A stretch of DNA of 40,860 nucleotides from an uncultured Veillonellaceae bacterium (GTDB taxonomy: Bacteria > Bacillota > Negativicutes > Selenomonadales > Selenomonadaceae), in NCBI GenBank assembly GCA_902785705.1, contig CACZZN010000013.1, forward strand, positions 1 to 40,860, in the 5' to 3' direction. The position numbers and the translations under genes are program-made. How positions within the stretch are numbered: the stretch's first letter is position 1; the number at the start of each line of letters is the position of its first letter. The notes under the pieces are model-generated. The model saw only the letters and a list, made by a program, of their open reading frames with translations, made no database searches and had not been told where the DNA came from. Positions 8,401 through 18,641 of this stretch are shown here, one piece after another.

Positions 8401-8601
8401 GATGCCTTTATAACTTTAAGGGAATTTTTAGTTATGTTTGACTATGATAACGCAACGGAGGTACTGTCCATGTTATTGTCTTACCGTTTGCCGCAGTCTA
8501 TAAGGAAAGACATTCAAAAACTTAAACAATACATCGCAAATTTGGAACAGGAACAGGCAATGTATCTTTTAGAAGAAATTTGTCGAAGGGAGGCAAAATG
8601 A
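5449..8601 (+). CDS. Hybrid sensor histidine kinase: FIST sensor, HisKA/HATPase, receiver, Hpt
   Basis: This 1050-residue protein carries a full phosphorelay in one chain. Residues 1 to about 390 resemble FIST N and C domains, proposed small-ligand (amino-acid) sensors, and no transmembrane helix is seen, so it is probably cytosolic. A short coiled coil leads into HisKA with His448 in SSMSHEIRTP. The HATPase has the N box ITNILTNAVKYT, DTGIGI and GTGLGMSI. The receiver has Asp701/Asp702 and phospho-acceptor Asp745 in IFLDHRMPDMDG. The Hpt domain has His909 in KVHALKSSARIIGA. The ATG at 5449 is preferred over 5443 because it sits nine bases after AGGAG. No separate response regulator with an output domain is present. 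The frame of the next gene is coupled by ATGA at the stop but is truncated. Confidence 0.93.
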   Translation: MWQKNYEFGTVEEAIGALPAIRQEVGEHAGCADALLHIFTTSIEKKHIVPLLQALDDALPYLKRVGCSEFSSGGGTRRQGVKLNFMLTKEAHFYVEAIPAVPGEEEAAAALLSRRINEIDNVKGVELFPVNMALDVTHFMDLATAGREELPIFGAMANMMWQSLYGIIKEDTLFVIGREIFSSGFLAVIYAGETLDVYMDYILGWQPVGRKMEIVLGEKKSFGESCVKDIDGRPAIEIYQKYFGVEWDDNFIANICEFPLMVERNGTSICMIPLAKSDHGELYFSGTLHEGEKLCFSYGTEEEVLGSALAGSERMQQFRPEAVFLSLCGNRVNYLRDDAHIEWDYYRAKFSELVFCHGHYEISYQNRRGGVLNSSFIAVGLRERNADEKAFALPDKSYSTVHRTKGIIPLPYRMSRFLHVVTKELSEMAKEADAANRAKSAFLSSMSHEIRTPINAVLGMDEMILRGTKEDETYAHALDIQTAGKSLLGLVNDILDFSKIEAGKLEIIPVEYSPAKMLYDLVNLVQKRTEDKGLLLVVEADKNIPAVLYGDEVRIKQVITNILTNAVKYTLQGTVTLHFGFRRRSDAEISLLVSVTDTGIGIKEEDIAKLFSAFERIEEKRNRNVEGTGLGMSITQELLGMMGSRLEVKSVYGEGSTFSFSLKQSVISHSGMGDWRKIQAQERTSYRARFTASRAKILVVDDTPMNLTVMKGLLKETKINVDTAESGRECIAKIKGSAYDMIFLDHRMPDMDGKETLDAIRNAPGKCAVDVPVIAMTANNVIGARDEYLSQGFSEYLLKPVDSALLEELVERFLPPERLDISNEGAEDIPNAVDEKPGETQNITNTDDVFSRLANIAGIDAESAAESMGKKELYIEVIQDFAKRAKEAAASIETYSTDGDIVNYTIKVHALKSSARIIGATKLSVMAAHLEELGDAGNLTEIRRRTGELLAIYRSLGDDLSFLAEGEAEDDEGDKGEISSEQLDDAFITLREFLVMFDYDNATEVLSMLLSYRLPQSIRKDIQKLKQYIANLEQEQAMYLLEEICRREAK

Positions 8602-8645
8602 TGAAGGCTTCCTGCTTCCGAACGCTGTATATGCAGAATCCGTAA
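8598..8645 (+). pseudogene. Truncated gene start coupled to the kinase (15 codons)
   Basis: The kinase stop TGA overlaps an ATG in an ATGATG sequence, eight bases after a strong AAGGGAGG box inside the kinase 3' end. The frame reads MMKASCFRTLYMQNP and stops at 8643-8645, where a hairpin element begins. Such coupling normally marks a partner gene such as a response regulator. I infer that the partner was cut away by rearrangement or element insertion. Its identity cannot be recovered. Confidence 0.45.
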
Positions 8646-8686
8646 ACATCTACCTTCGCTACGCTTGGTAAATATTAACGGATTCT
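8635..8686. repeat. Inverted-repeat element, 9-bp arms
   Basis: AGAATCCGT (8635-8643) and ACGGATTCT (8678-8686) are perfect arms, with an inner TACC/GGTA pairing around TTCGCTACGCTT. The centre recalls the reverse complement of the dispersed repeat ending (TTCGCGTCGCTAC at 40845-40857). It abuts the larger inverted-repeat element at 8685 and covers the stop codon of the truncated frame. Confidence 0.6.
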
Positions 8687-8849
8687 AGTATAACACGTTT
8701 TAAATAACTTGTTGTTTCACGCAGGATAAATTTTCATGAACAAGGATGAGGAGCGCAGTCGTAGCAGAGTTACGTCAAGCGATCGAAGACACAGTTCATG
8801 GAAATTTAGACAAGTCAAACAGCAAGTTATTTGGAATGGGTTATACTAG
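8685..8849. repeat. 165-bp MITE-like element with 56-bp imperfect inverted arms
   Basis: The left arm (8685-8741) begins CTAGTATAAC and the right arm (8794-8849) is its reverse complement along 56-57 positions with roughly a dozen mismatches. Matching blocks include AAATAACTTG, TGTTT and CATGAAC. The 52-base centre (8742-8793) encodes nothing and contains GCAGAGTTACGTCAAGCGA, which matches 18 of 19 bases at 40812-40830 on the opposite strand. No transposase is inside, so it would be non-autonomous. Target duplication is not clear; TA is a candidate. From here to the promoter at 9023 no gene is seen. Confidence 0.75.
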
Positions 8850-8977
8850 TATATCTTACCGCATACCCAACGCAAGCATCGCATCAGAGAAACAATAGCA
8901 AATCATCCATTAAAATCCGCTAATCGAACCTAATCCTAAGACAAACAGAGTGAACACGACAGGTGGACATTAAAATG

Positions 8978-8995
8978 ACACGCTTGGCAGCGTGT
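8978..8995. promoter_or_regulatory. 7-bp inverted repeat just upstream of the str promoter
   Basis: ACACGCT (8978-8984) and AGCGTGT (8989-8995) flank TGGC, ending 27 bases before the -35 box. It could be an operator or an upstream hairpin; no T-run follows, so it is not a terminator. Function is unknown. Confidence 0.35.
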
Positions 8996-9022
8996 ACATG
9001 GGAAATCCTTATGAAATAAGTG

Positions 9023-9051
9023 TTGACATTGTCTTTTGCCAATGCTAATAT
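9023..9051 (+). promoter_or_regulatory. Extended -10 promoter of the L7Ae-str operon
   Basis: TTGACA (9023-9028), a 17-base spacer and TAATAT (9046-9051) preceded by TGC form a consensus -35 plus an extended -10. Transcription would begin near 9058, about 44 bases ahead of the L7Ae start. This also argues against a longer L7Ae frame beginning at 9036. Confidence 0.88.
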
Positions 9052-9101
9052 ATGGAAGTGCCTGGTTGAACAGCATATTTTTTGATATGGGAGTGAGAGA
9101 G

Positions 9102-9359
9102 ATGGCACTGGAAGCGTTGAAAGATGCTGACCGCGTCATCGGCATCAAGCAGGTAATCAAAGCTGTCAAGCGAGGAGCTGCGGTCAGTGTGTTTGTCGCA
9201 GATGATGCTGACGAACATGTGCTTCGGCCACTTTCGGAGCTTTGCATGGAAATGGGGATTTCCGTTGTCCATGCGGGGTCCATGCAGGAACTCGGAAAAG
9301 CCTGCAGCATCGAAGTCGGGGCGGCAGCAGCGGCCGTCTTGAAGAAAGCAGTTTGTTAA
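9102..9359 (+). CDS. L7Ae/YbxF-family K-turn RNA-binding protein
   Basis: The product has 85 residues, the usual length of the bacterial L7Ae-like (YbxF/YlxQ) proteins that bind kink-turn RNA. The RNA-contacting segment IGIKQVIKAVKRGAAVSVFV and the VADDAD strand match the family. It heads the str operon, directly followed by rpsL, as in many Firmicutes, where it usually lies behind rpoC; here rpoBC are absent and the gene has its own promoter. The ATG at 9102 follows GGGAG by eight bases; an in-frame ATG at 9087 is less well spaced. Its role in the ribosome is not settled in the family. Confidence 0.9.
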   Translation: MALEALKDADRVIGIKQVIKAVKRGAAVSVFVADDADEHVLRPLSELCMEMGISVVHAGSMQELGKACSIEVGAAAAAVLKKAVC

Positions 9360-9430
9360 AAACTTTGCGGCTTTGCCGTGAGGTTATTAATAAATAATAA
9401 ATTCTCAATATGAAGGAAGGAGGTGCATGT

Positions 9431-9808
9431 ATGCCTACAATTAACCAGTTGGTTCGCAAGAGCAGAAAGAGCATGCAGGAGAAATCCACAGCACCGGCAC
9501 TTAAGAATTGCCCGCAGAAGCGCGGCGTTTGCACGCGTGTCTATACGACAACGCCGAAGAAGCCGAATTCGGCTCTGCGCAAGGTTGCCCGTGTCCGTCT
9601 GACGAACAGCATCGAGGTGACCGCATATATTCCTGGCATTGGCCACAATCTTCAGGAGCACAGTGTTGTCCTGATCCGCGGCGGCCGTGTCAAGGATCTG
9701 CCGGGTGTTCGTTACCACATCATCCGTGGTTCGCTGGATACCGCCGGTGTCCAGGATCGCGCTCAGGCTCGCTCCAAGTATGGTGCGAAGAGAGCCAAGA
9801 AGAAGTAA
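9431..9808 (+). CDS. rpsL: 30S ribosomal protein S12
   Basis: The product has 125 residues and the conserved decoding-site loop [13 protein letters not shown] (residues 39-51) and the [14 protein letters not shown] loop (residues 83-96). Lys43 and Lys88, the positions at which substitutions give streptomycin resistance in other bacteria, are both wild type. A GGAAGGAGG box precedes the ATG. S12 sits at the A site and monitors codon-anticodon pairing. It is the second gene of the str operon. Confidence 0.98.
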   Translation: MPTINQLVRKSRKSMQEKSTAPALKNCPQKRGVCTRVYTTTPKKPNSALRKVARVRLTNSIEVTAYIPGIGHNLQEHSVVLIRGGRVKDLPGVRYHIIRGSLDTAGVQDRAQARSKYGAKRAKKK

Positions 9809-9843
9809 CACGGCTTCCTAATGTAATGTAGGAAGAAAAATGA

Positions 9844-10329
<486 letters not shown>

Positions 10330-10369
10330 GCGGCGACGTATCTGGGTTTGAATAAGGAGCGATAAAACA

Positions 10370-12448
10370 GTGGCAAGAGAGTTTTCCCTTGAAAAAACTC
10401 GTAATATCGGTATCATGGCTCATATCGATGCCGGTAAGACGACAACCACGGAGCGTATCCTCTTCTACACGGGAATCAACCACAAAATCGGTGAGGTTCA
10501 TGACGGCGCTGCCACCATGGACTGGATGGTACAGGAACAGGAGCGCGGTATTACGATTACGTCTGCTGCGACGACCTGCCATTGGAAAGACCATCGTATC
10601 AACATCATTGATACGCCGGGCCACGTGGACTTCACAGTGGAAGTTGAACGTTCCCTGCGCGTACTTGACGGCGCCGTTGCAGTCCTGACTGCCCGCGGCG
10701 GCGTTGAGCCTCAGACTGAGACCGTGTGGCGTCAGGCTGAGAAATATAATGTTCCGCGTATGGCCTATGTCAACAAGATGGACATTACGGGCGCGGATTT
10801 CTTCAATGTCATCAAGATGATGCGCGAGCGTCTGCATGCGAACGCTGTTGCCATCCAGCTGCCGATCGGTGCCGAGGATACCTTCCAGGGCATCGTCGAC
10901 CTGATCAAGATGGAAGCGATTGTTTACGAGGATGATCTCGGCAAAGTGGCGGATGAGATCGCGATCCCCGATGACATGAAGGAGCTTGCCGAGGAATACC
11001 GTGAAAAGCTCATGGAAGCCTGCGCCGAGCAGGACGATGACTTCATGGAGAAATACCTCGGCGGCGAGGAAGTGACGGAGGATGAGATCAAGAAGGTCAT
11101 CCGCAAGGCGACGGTCAGCTGCAAGATGACGCCGGTGGTCTGCGGCACTTCCTATCGCAACAAGGGTGTACAGCCGCTTCTGGATGCGATTGTCGACTAT
11201 ATGCCGGCACCGACGGATATCCCGCCGATTCAGGGCGTGAACCCTGATTCCGGTGAGGAGGATCACCGTCCTTCCAGTGACAGCGAGCCGTTCTCGGCAC
11301 TTGCATTCAAGATCATGACGGATCCCTTCGTTGGAAAGCTCGCGTTTTTCCGCGTATATTCCGGCACGCTGAAATCCGGTTCCTATGTGTATAACTCCAC
11401 AAAGGGCAAGAAAGAGCGTATCGGGCGCATCCTTCAGATGCACGCGAACAACCGCAAGGAAATTGATGTCGTATACAGCGGTGACATTGCTGCTGCTGTC
11501 GGCTTGAAAGACACGACGACGGGCGATACCCTTTGTGATGAGAGCAAGCCGATTATTCTGGAATCCATGGAATTCCCGGATCCGGTCATCTCCGTCGCGG
11601 TGGAGCCGTCAACGAAGAACGATCAGGAAAAGATGGGCGTTGCGCTCCAGAAGCTTGCCGAAGAGGATCCGACCTTCCGCGTCCATACGGATCAGGAAAC
11701 AGGTCAGACCATCATCTCCGGCATGGGCGAGCTGCATCTGCAGATCATCGTTGACCGTATGCTCCGCGAATTCAAGGTGGACTGCAAGGTCGGCGAGCCG
11801 CAGGTTGCCTATCGTGAGACGATCCGCAAGTCCGTCAAGGCGGAAGGCAAGTTCGTGCGTCAGTCGGGCGGTCATGGACAGTACGGCCATTGCTGGCTGG
11901 AGCTGGTACCGCAGGAGCCGGGCGAGGGCTTCAGCTTCGAGAACAAGGTGGTCGGCGGTGTCATTCCGAAGGAGTACATCGGACCGATCGAGGCTGGTGT
12001 CAAGCAGGCGATGGAGAACGGCGTTGTGGCTGGCTATCCGATGGTCGATGTAAAGGCGATCGTCTACGATGGCTCCTTCCACGAAGTCGATTCTTCCGAA
12101 GCTGCGTTCAAGATTGCCGGTTCCATGGCGTTTAAGAACGGTGCCGAGAAGGCAAATCCGGTTCTTTTGGAGCCGTATGTCAAGGTCGAAGTCACCGTCC
12201 CGGAAGAGTACATGGGCGATGTCATCGGCGACCTGAACTCCCGCCGCGGACGTATCGATGGTATGGAGCCGCGCAATGGCGTACAGGTCATCAACGGATT
12301 TGTTCCGCTGTCCGAGATGTTCGGATATTCGACGGATCTCCGTTCCAAAACTCAGGGTCGTGGGAACTACTCCATGGAAGTTGCTTACTATGATGAAGTT
12401 CCTAAAAATATTTCAGATGCCATTGTTTCCAAGAACAAGGGCGAATAA
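10370..12448 (+). CDS. fusA: Elongation factor G
   Basis: This GTPase of 692 residues drives tRNA-mRNA translocation and, with the recycling factor, splits ribosomes. G motifs are visible: [10 protein letters not shown] (residues 17-26), the switch [19 protein letters not shown] and NKMD. Domain IV begins after the [10 protein letters not shown] strand and includes [20 protein letters not shown]. It starts with GTG, after AAGGAGCG. Length and motifs are those of the canonical EF-G rather than the tetracycline-resistance paralogue. Confidence 0.98.
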   Translation: MAREFSLEKTRNIGIMAHIDAGKTTTTERILFYTGINHKIGEVHDGAATMDWMVQEQERGITITSAATTCHWKDHRINIIDTPGHVDFTVEVERSLRVLDGAVAVLTARGGVEPQTETVWRQAEKYNVPRMAYVNKMDITGADFFNVIKMMRERLHANAVAIQLPIGAEDTFQGIVDLIKMEAIVYEDDLGKVADEIAIPDDMKELAEEYREKLMEACAEQDDDFMEKYLGGEEVTEDEIKKVIRKATVSCKMTPVVCGTSYRNKGVQPLLDAIVDYMPAPTDIPPIQGVNPDSGEEDHRPSSDSEPFSALAFKIMTDPFVGKLAFFRVYSGTLKSGSYVYNSTKGKKERIGRILQMHANNRKEIDVVYSGDIAAAVGLKDTTTGDTLCDESKPIILESMEFPDPVISVAVEPSTKNDQEKMGVALQKLAEEDPTFRVHTDQETGQTIISGMGELHLQIIVDRMLREFKVDCKVGEPQVAYRETIRKSVKAEGKFVRQSGGHGQYGHCWLELVPQEPGEGFSFENKVVGGVIPKEYIGPIEAGVKQAMENGVVAGYPMVDVKAIVYDGSFHEVDSSEAAFKIAGSMAFKNGAEKANPVLLEPYVKVEVTVPEEYMGDVIGDLNSRRGRIDGMEPRNGVQVINGFVPLSEMFGYSTDLRSKTQGRGNYSMEVAYYDEVPKNISDAIVSKNKGE

Positions 12449-12466
12449 GGGAGGAAAATTTCAAAA

Positions 12467-13657
<1,191 letters not shown>

Positions 13658-13676
13658 TGTAAGTTTCATAGTTATG

Positions 13677-13727
13677 AAATCCTTTAAGGGCGACGCTCGC
13701 GTCGCCCTTAAATAAGGATTTTGTTTT
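13677..13727 (+). terminator. 14-bp hairpin between tuf and rpsJ (terminator or attenuator)
   Basis: TTTAAGGGCGACGC (13683-13696) and its perfect complement (13699-13712) form a very stable stem, extended outward by AAATCC/GGATTT pairing. The following tract is ATTTTGTTTT, not a clean T-run. It sits 20 bases after the tuf stop. No convincing promoter follows before rpsJ, so partial readthrough into the S10 operon is likely. Confidence 0.7.
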
Positions 13728-13830
13728 GGGTGTCCTGTGCGATGACGTGGCAGATGGCTCGGCATGTACCGAGGGAACTGCTACGGAGAAATGTTTGGGC
13801 CTGGAGCCCGGACAAAAGGAGGAAAACACA

Positions 13831-14142
13831 TTGTCAAAGAACCAGAAAATCAGAATCCGTTTGAAGGCCTATGACCATAAGGCTTTGGATCAGAGTGCAG
13901 TCAAGATCGTGGATACTGCAAAGCGGACAGGCGCAATGGTGTCCGGTCCGATTCCACTCCCGACGGAGAAAAACATTTATACGATCCTGCGTTCCCCGCA
14001 TGTCAACAAGGATTCGCGTGAGCAGTTCGAGATGAGGACCCATAAGCGTCTCATCGATGTCCTGCAGCCGACGCAAAAAACCGTCGATGCGCTCATGCGT
14101 TTGGACCTTCCGGCAGGCGTGGATATCGAGATCAAATTGTAA
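13831..14142 (+). CDS. rpsJ: 30S ribosomal protein S10
   Basis: The TTG at 13831 lies eight bases after AAAGGAGG and gives the canonical 103-residue protein ([25 protein letters not shown]-like [13 protein letters not shown]). A longer open frame from 13726 would add an unrelated 35-residue leader and is rejected. S10 sits in the 30S head; in bacteria with NusB it also takes part in rRNA antitermination. This is the first gene of the S10 operon. TTG starts recur in this operon. Confidence 0.97.
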   Translation: MSKNQKIRIRLKAYDHKALDQSAVKIVDTAKRTGAMVSGPIPLPTEKNIYTILRSPHVNKDSREQFEMRTHKRLIDVLQPTQKTVDALMRLDLPAGVDIEIKL

Positions 14143-14160
14143 TCCGAGGAGGTGGATGAA

Positions 14161-14805
14161 TTGTCAAAAGCAATTTTAGGCAGAAAATTAGGTATGACAC
14201 AGATTTTTACCGACGAAGGCCAGGTCGTTCCCGTGACGGTTGTCGAGTCCGGCAACAATATCGTCATTCAGAACAAGACCGTTGAGAATGATGGCTACAA
14301 TGCCGTCCAGCTCGGGTTTGGCGAGGTAAAGGAACATAGAGTCAATAAGCCGCAAAAGGGACATTTCGACAAGGCCGGAGTGAAGCCGGTGAAGTTCATT
14401 CGCGAAATGCGCCTTGCGGATGCATCAGAATATAACGTCGGTGATACCATCGGCGTTGACATATTTGCTGCCGGAGATTTGGTGGATGTTACTGGTACTT
14501 CCAAGGGCAAGGGCTTTGCCGGTGGTATCAAGCGTCACAACTTCGCGCGCGGACCGATGGGGCATGGTTCCAAGTCCCACCGTGAGCCGGGTTCCACGGG
14601 CGCTATGATCAGCGGCCCCGGCGGACGTGTGCTGAAGGGCAAAAAGTTGCCGGGACGTATGGGCGGCGAGCGTGTTACCGTGCAGCGCCTTACGGTCGTG
14701 CGTGTGGATGCAGACCGCAATCTCATCCTGATCAAGGGTGCGATCCCGGGACCGAAGAAGAGCTTTGTTGTGATCAAGAATACCGTAAAGCCGGGAAAGA
14801 AGTAA
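14161..14805 (+). CDS. rplC: 50S ribosomal protein L3
   Basis: The protein has 214 residues. It starts with TTG at 14161, eight bases after GAGGAGG, giving [15 protein letters not shown], the standard L3 N-terminus; a GTG at 14152 lies inside the ribosome binding site. The central loop [20 protein letters not shown] reaches toward the peptidyl-transferase centre. L3 is one of the two initiators of 50S assembly. Second gene of the S10 operon. Confidence 0.97.
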   Translation: MSKAILGRKLGMTQIFTDEGQVVPVTVVESGNNIVIQNKTVENDGYNAVQLGFGEVKEHRVNKPQKGHFDKAGVKPVKFIREMRLADASEYNVGDTIGVDIFAAGDLVDVTGTSKGKGFAGGIKRHNFARGPMGHGSKSHREPGSTGAMISGPGGRVLKGKKLPGRMGGERVTVQRLTVVRVDADRNLILIKGAIPGPKKSFVVIKNTVKPGKK

Positions 14806-14827
14806 TTTGGAAGGAGGAGTAAGATAA

Positions 14828-15451
14828 ATGCCTACAGTAGCAGTTTACGATATGGCGAACAAGAAGGTTGGCGATATCGAGTTGAATGAAAGCATCTTCG
14901 GCGTAGAGATGAATGCAGGTCTTCTGCATCAGGCCGTTGTGATGCAGCTTGCGGCTCAGCGTTTGGGCACGCATGCAACCAAGACCAGAGGTTTTGTCCG
15001 CGGCGGCGGTCGTAAGCCATGGCGGCAGAAGGGCACGGGACGTGCTCGTTCCGGTTCGACGCGCAGCCCAATCTGGGTCGGCGGCGGCACGGTGTTTGGA
15101 TCGCATCCGCGTTCTTACGCTTTCCGCATGCCTCGCAAGCAGCGCCGTCTGGCAATCAAGTGCGCTCTTTCCGATAAGGTCAAGAGCGGGGACTTCATCG
15201 TTTTGGAAAGCCTCGATTTCGATGCTCCGAAGACGAAGCAGGTCGTGAAGATGCTGGGAGATTTCAGCGTAGGGAACAAGGCGCTCTTCATCACCGGTGA
15301 GGAAGCGGTCAATGTTGAAAAGTCTGCCCGTAACATTCCGGGTGTGAAGGCAATCCATACCATGGGCCTGAATGTGTATGATATCCTGAATCATGATAAG
15401 CTTTTCATTACGAAGGATGCCATCACCCGTATTGAGGAGGTATTCGCATAA
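14828..15451 (+). CDS. rplD: 50S ribosomal protein L4
   Basis: The product has 207 residues. The extended loop [20 protein letters not shown] (residues about 58-77), which lines the exit tunnel and contacts macrolides in other bacteria, is intact. The ATG follows AAGGAGGAG. Its stop overlaps the rplW start by one base (TAATG), indicating coupled translation. In gamma-proteobacteria L4 represses the S10 operon; no such leader was recognised here. Confidence 0.97.
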   Translation: MPTVAVYDMANKKVGDIELNESIFGVEMNAGLLHQAVVMQLAAQRLGTHATKTRGFVRGGGRKPWRQKGTGRARSGSTRSPIWVGGGTVFGSHPRSYAFRMPRKQRRLAIKCALSDKVKSGDFIVLESLDFDAPKTKQVVKMLGDFSVGNKALFITGEEAVNVEKSARNIPGVKAIHTMGLNVYDILNHDKLFITKDAITRIEEVFA

Positions 15452-15732
15452 TGGAAGCACGTGATATCCTGATCCGCCCGCTGATCACTGAGAGGACAAC
15501 CCAGTTGATGGCTGAGGGCAAATACGTCTTCGTGGTTGCGAAGGCTGCCAATAAAATCGAGATCGCAAAAGCAGTTGCCGAGGTCTTCAAGGTAAAGGTC
15601 GAGAAGGTCAACACGGTCAACGTGCTTGGCAAGACAAAGCGCATGGGACGCACGAGCGGAAAGCGTCCTGACTATAAAAAGGCTATCGTGAAGCTCGCGG
15701 CCGGTGAGACCATCGAGTTCTTCCAGGCCTAA
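15451..15732 (+). CDS. rplW: 50S ribosomal protein L23
   Basis: This 93-residue protein starts at the ATG overlapping the rplD stop and reads [16 protein letters not shown], the typical L23 beginning. The [20 protein letters not shown] segment is the conserved rRNA-binding part. L23 sits at the exit of the nascent-peptide tunnel, where it docks trigger factor and the signal recognition particle. Confidence 0.96.
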   Translation: MEARDILIRPLITERTTQLMAEGKYVFVVAKAANKIEIAKAVAEVFKVKVEKVNTVNVLGKTKRMGRTSGKRPDYKKAIVKLAAGETIEFFQA

Positions 15733-15756
15733 ATCGGGAAAAGGAGGTAACAACAA

Positions 15757-16584
15757 GTGGCAGTAAAGAGTTTTAAACCATATTCTGCAGGCCGTCGTTT
15801 CATGACAGTCTCGTCCTTTGAAGAGATCACGACGGATAAGCCTGAGAAATCCTTGGTGGTGAGCCTGAAGAAGAACGGCGGGCGCAACCAGCAGGGCAGG
15901 CTGACGGTCCGCCATCAGGGCGGCGGACATAAGCGCCGCTACCGCATCATCGATTTCAAGCGCACGAAAGACGGGATTCCCGCGCGTGTGGCTACGATCG
16001 AGTACGATCCGAACCGCAGTGCGCGCATCGCCCTCCTGAACTATGTGGATGGCGAGAAGCGCTACATCCTTGCACCGAACGGCTTGAAGGTTGGCGACAA
16101 AGTAGAGTCCGGTCCGGAGGCAGATATCAAAGTGGGCAATGCGCTTCCGTTGAAGAACATTCCGGTAGGTACGATGATCCACAATATCGAGATGAAGATC
16201 GGCAAGGGTGGGCAGCTGATCCGCAGCGCAGGCACGGCAGCGCAGCTCATGGCAAAGGAAGGCGATTATGCGCTTCTGCGCATGCCGTCCGGCGAGCTCC
16301 GCAAGGTGCATGTGAATTGCCGTGCAACCATCGGGCAGGTCGGAAATCTGGAGCATGAGAACATCACAATCGGCAAGGCCGGCCGCAATCGCTGGCTGGG
16401 CATCCGTCCGGAGAACCGCGGCGTTGCCATGAACCCGAACGACCATCCGCATGGCGGCGGTGAGGGACGTTCCCCTGTCGGCCGCAAGCATCCTGTCACG
16501 AAGTGGGGCAAGTGTGCGATGGGCGCAAAGACCCGCCGCAAGAAGGCTTCCGACAAGCTCATCGTCAGAAAGCGTACGAAATAA
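15757..16584 (+). CDS. rplB: 50S ribosomal protein L2
   Basis: The 275-residue protein begins at a GTG eight bases after AAAGGAGG. Conserved signatures include [16 protein letters not shown] near residue 50 and the C-terminal [17 protein letters not shown], whose histidine lies near the peptidyl-transferase centre. L2 is required for subunit association and peptidyl-transferase assembly. Length and sequence are ordinary. Confidence 0.98.
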   Translation: MAVKSFKPYSAGRRFMTVSSFEEITTDKPEKSLVVSLKKNGGRNQQGRLTVRHQGGGHKRRYRIIDFKRTKDGIPARVATIEYDPNRSARIALLNYVDGEKRYILAPNGLKVGDKVESGPEADIKVGNALPLKNIPVGTMIHNIEMKIGKGGQLIRSAGTAAQLMAKEGDYALLRMPSGELRKVHVNCRATIGQVGNLEHENITIGKAGRNRWLGIRPENRGVAMNPNDHPHGGGEGRSPVGRKHPVTKWGKCAMGAKTRRKKASDKLIVRKRTK

Positions 16585-16642
16585 TCATAAAGACCGACAG
16601 GCAGCATAGTGATAACGCTGCTTGACGAAAGGAGGATCAACT

Positions 16643-16924
16643 TTGTCAAGATCGATTAAGAAGGGACCTTACGTTCATGAGAGCCTTATGAAGAAGATCG
16701 ATGCTCTGAACGAAGCAAATGATAAGAAAGTCATCAAGACCTGGTCCAGGAGTTCCATGATCCTGCCGTCCTTTGTGGGACACACGATTGCCGTGCATGA
16801 CGGCCGCAAGCATGTGCCGGTCTATGTGACGGAGGATATGGTCGGGCACAAGCTCGGCGAGTTTGCGCCGACGCGCACCTTCAAGGGCCATGCCGGTGAA
16901 GAGAGAAAGACATCACTGAAGTAA
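16643..16924 (+). CDS. rpsS: 30S ribosomal protein S19
   Basis: The TTG at 16643 follows AAAGGAGG and gives 93 residues, [18 protein letters not shown] onward, with the conserved [18 protein letters not shown] core. An upstream in-frame start at 16622 would add seven residues that are only the ribosome binding site translated. S19 lies in the 30S head and contacts S13. The 58-base gap behind rplB holds a small GCAGC/GCTGC hairpin. Confidence 0.96.
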   Translation: MSRSIKKGPYVHESLMKKIDALNEANDKKVIKTWSRSSMILPSFVGHTIAVHDGRKHVPVYVTEDMVGHKLGEFAPTRTFKGHAGEERKTSLK

Positions 16925-16945
16925 TTTGCGAGAGGAGGAATCCTT

Positions 16946-17278
16946 GTGGAATCAAGGGCAGTAGCTAAGTATGTTCGCATCGCTCCGCGCAAAGTACGTG
17001 TTGTCATGAATCTGATCCGTGGCAAGAATGTGGCCGAAGCATTTGCGATCCTGAAGTTCACGCCGAAGGTCGGCGCTGACGCGATAGAGAAGGTTCTGCG
17101 TTCCGCAGTCGCGAACGCGGAGAACAATTTTGATATGGATGTTGACAAGCTCTACGTTTCCTCGTGCTTCGTCGACCAGGGGCCGACGCTCAAGCGCATT
17201 CATCCGCGTTCCCGCGGGCAGGCGTTCAAGATTTTGAAGCGTACGTCCCATATCACAGTCGTCGTCGAAGAAAGATAA
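16946..17278 (+). CDS. rplV: 50S ribosomal protein L22
   Basis: This 110-residue protein starts with GTG after GAGGAGG. The beta-hairpin [18 protein letters not shown] that lines the exit tunnel is intact, with no change typical of macrolide resistance visible. The N-terminal [15 protein letters not shown] binds 23S rRNA. It lies between rpsS and rpsC in the usual order. Confidence 0.97.
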   Translation: MESRAVAKYVRIAPRKVRVVMNLIRGKNVAEAFAILKFTPKVGADAIEKVLRSAVANAENNFDMDVDKLYVSSCFVDQGPTLKRIHPRSRGQAFKILKRTSHITVVVEER

Positions 17279-17294
17279 AAGGGAGGGAAACAGT

Positions 17295-17966
17295 TTGGGT
17301 CAGAAAGTAAATCCGCATGGTATCCGTCTTGGGATTGTCAAGGATTGGGATGCCAAGTGGTATGCAGACAAGGATTACGCAACGAATTTGCATGAAGATA
17401 TCAAGATTCGTGAAGAGCTGAAGAAGAAGCTGAAGGATGCCGGTGTGCCCCGCATTGAGACGGAGCGCTCCAAGAACCGCCTGAAGCTCACGATCCACAC
17501 AGCAAAGCCGGGCATGGTCATCGGCAAGGGCGGATCGGGCATTGAGCAGATCAAGGACAGCCTGAAGAAGCTGACATCCAAGAAACTGGATATCAATATC
17601 GCCGAGATCAAACAGCCGGATATGGATGCCACGCTGGTCGCTGAGAACATCGCTTCCCAGCTGGAGCGCCGCATTGCTTTCCGCCGTGCTATGAAGCAGG
17701 CCGTGGGCCGCACGATGCGTCTTGGCGCGAAGGGCATCAAGATCGCTGTCGGCGGACGTCTGGGCGGTGCGGAAATCGCACGCAAGGAATTCTATCGTGA
17801 GGGCAGTATCCCCCTTCATACGCTGCGCGCCGATATCGATTATGGCACAGCGGAGGCGCATACGACTTATGGCCGCATTGGAGTGAAGGTGTGGATCTTC
17901 AAGGGCGAGGTTCTTCCGGAGAAGAAGCAGTCCCAGCAGGCTGCTGTTGAAGGGAGCGAAGCTTAA
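17295..17966 (+). CDS. rpsC: 30S ribosomal protein S3
   Basis: The product has 223 residues and starts with TTG ([19 protein letters not shown]), eight bases after GGGAGGG. A type 2 KH domain shows the [15 protein letters not shown] loop. The C-terminal half carries [18 protein letters not shown]3 lies at the mRNA entry pore and, with S4 and S5, helps unwind mRNA. The stop overlaps the rplP start by one base. Confidence 0.97.
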   Translation: MGQKVNPHGIRLGIVKDWDAKWYADKDYATNLHEDIKIREELKKKLKDAGVPRIETERSKNRLKLTIHTAKPGMVIGKGGSGIEQIKDSLKKLTSKKLDINIAEIKQPDMDATLVAENIASQLERRIAFRRAMKQAVGRTMRLGAKGIKIAVGGRLGGAEIARKEFYREGSIPLHTLRADIDYGTAEAHTTYGRIGVKVWIFKGEVLPEKKQSQQAAVEGSEA

Positions 17967-18412
17967 TGTTAATTCCGAAGAGAGTAAAATATCGCAAGCA
18001 GTTCCGTGGCCGCATGAAGGGCAAGGCACATCGCGGCAATACGGTCAGCCATGGACAGTATGGTCTTGTGGCTCTTGAGCCGGCTTGGATCACGAACCGC
18101 CAGATTGAGGCAGCTCGTATCGCTATGACGCGTTATATCAAGCGTGGCGGACAGGTCTGGATCAAGATTTTCCCGGATAAGCCGGTAACGGCAAAGCCGG
18201 CGGAAACCCGCATGGGTTCCGGTAAGGGCTCGCCGGAGTACTGGGTAGCAGTCGTGAAGCCGGGACGCGTCCTCTTTGAGATGGACGGCGTTACGAAGGA
18301 GATTGCTCAGGAGGCTATGCGTCTCGCAGGCCATAAGCTCCCCATCAAGACGAAATTCGTGCTTCGGGAGGATACAAATGCAGAGGGCGGTGAAGTAAAT
18401 GAAGGTGAATGA
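17966..18412 (+). CDS. rplP: 50S ribosomal protein L16
   Basis: The ATG overlaps the rpsC stop (TAATG). The 148-residue product has the standard [18 protein letters not shown] start, [18 protein letters not shown] and the [19 protein letters not shown] loop near the A-site tRNA. It is a few residues longer than most L16 because of an acidic tail, which overlaps the rpmC start. Confidence 0.97.
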   Translation: MLIPKRVKYRKQFRGRMKGKAHRGNTVSHGQYGLVALEPAWITNRQIEAARIAMTRYIKRGGQVWIKIFPDKPVTAKPAETRMGSGKGSPEYWVAVVKPGRVLFEMDGVTKEIAQEAMRLAGHKLPIKTKFVLREDTNAEGGEVNEGE

Positions 18413-18593
18413 GATTCGTGAAATGAGCGCGGATGAACAAAGCCAGAAACTTGCTTCGCTCAAAGAGGAGCTGTTCAATCTCCGTTTCCAGCTTGCTACA
18501 GGCCAGCTTGAGAATCCGATGCGTATCAAGGACGTGAAGAAGACGATTGCCCGCATCAAGACAGTGCAGCGCGAGCGGGAGCTCAAGGCGTAA
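18399..18593 (+). CDS. rpmC: 50S ribosomal protein L29
   Basis: This 64-residue protein begins [13 protein letters not shown], with [18 protein letters not shown] in the middle, the L29 signature. Its ATG lies 14 bases inside the end of rplP and has no good ribosome binding site, so it is probably translated by coupling. L29 forms part of the tunnel exit beside L23. Confidence 0.95.
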   Translation: MKVNEIREMSADEQSQKLASLKEELFNLRFQLATGQLENPMRIKDVKKTIARIKTVQRERELKA

Positions 18594-18641
18594 TCGGCAC
18601 GGACACGAATGAATGATATGCAGAAGGAAGGAGGCTCCCTG

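Noticed and set aside
9036..9101. Longer N-terminus for the L7Ae-type protein
   Set aside because: Its start would lie in the promoter, upstream of the predicted transcription start, and adds residues not typical of the family.
16585..16642. Possible tRNA or structured RNA between rplB and rpsS
   Set aside because: Only a five-base GCAGC/GCTGC stem is present; no cloverleaf or conserved core.
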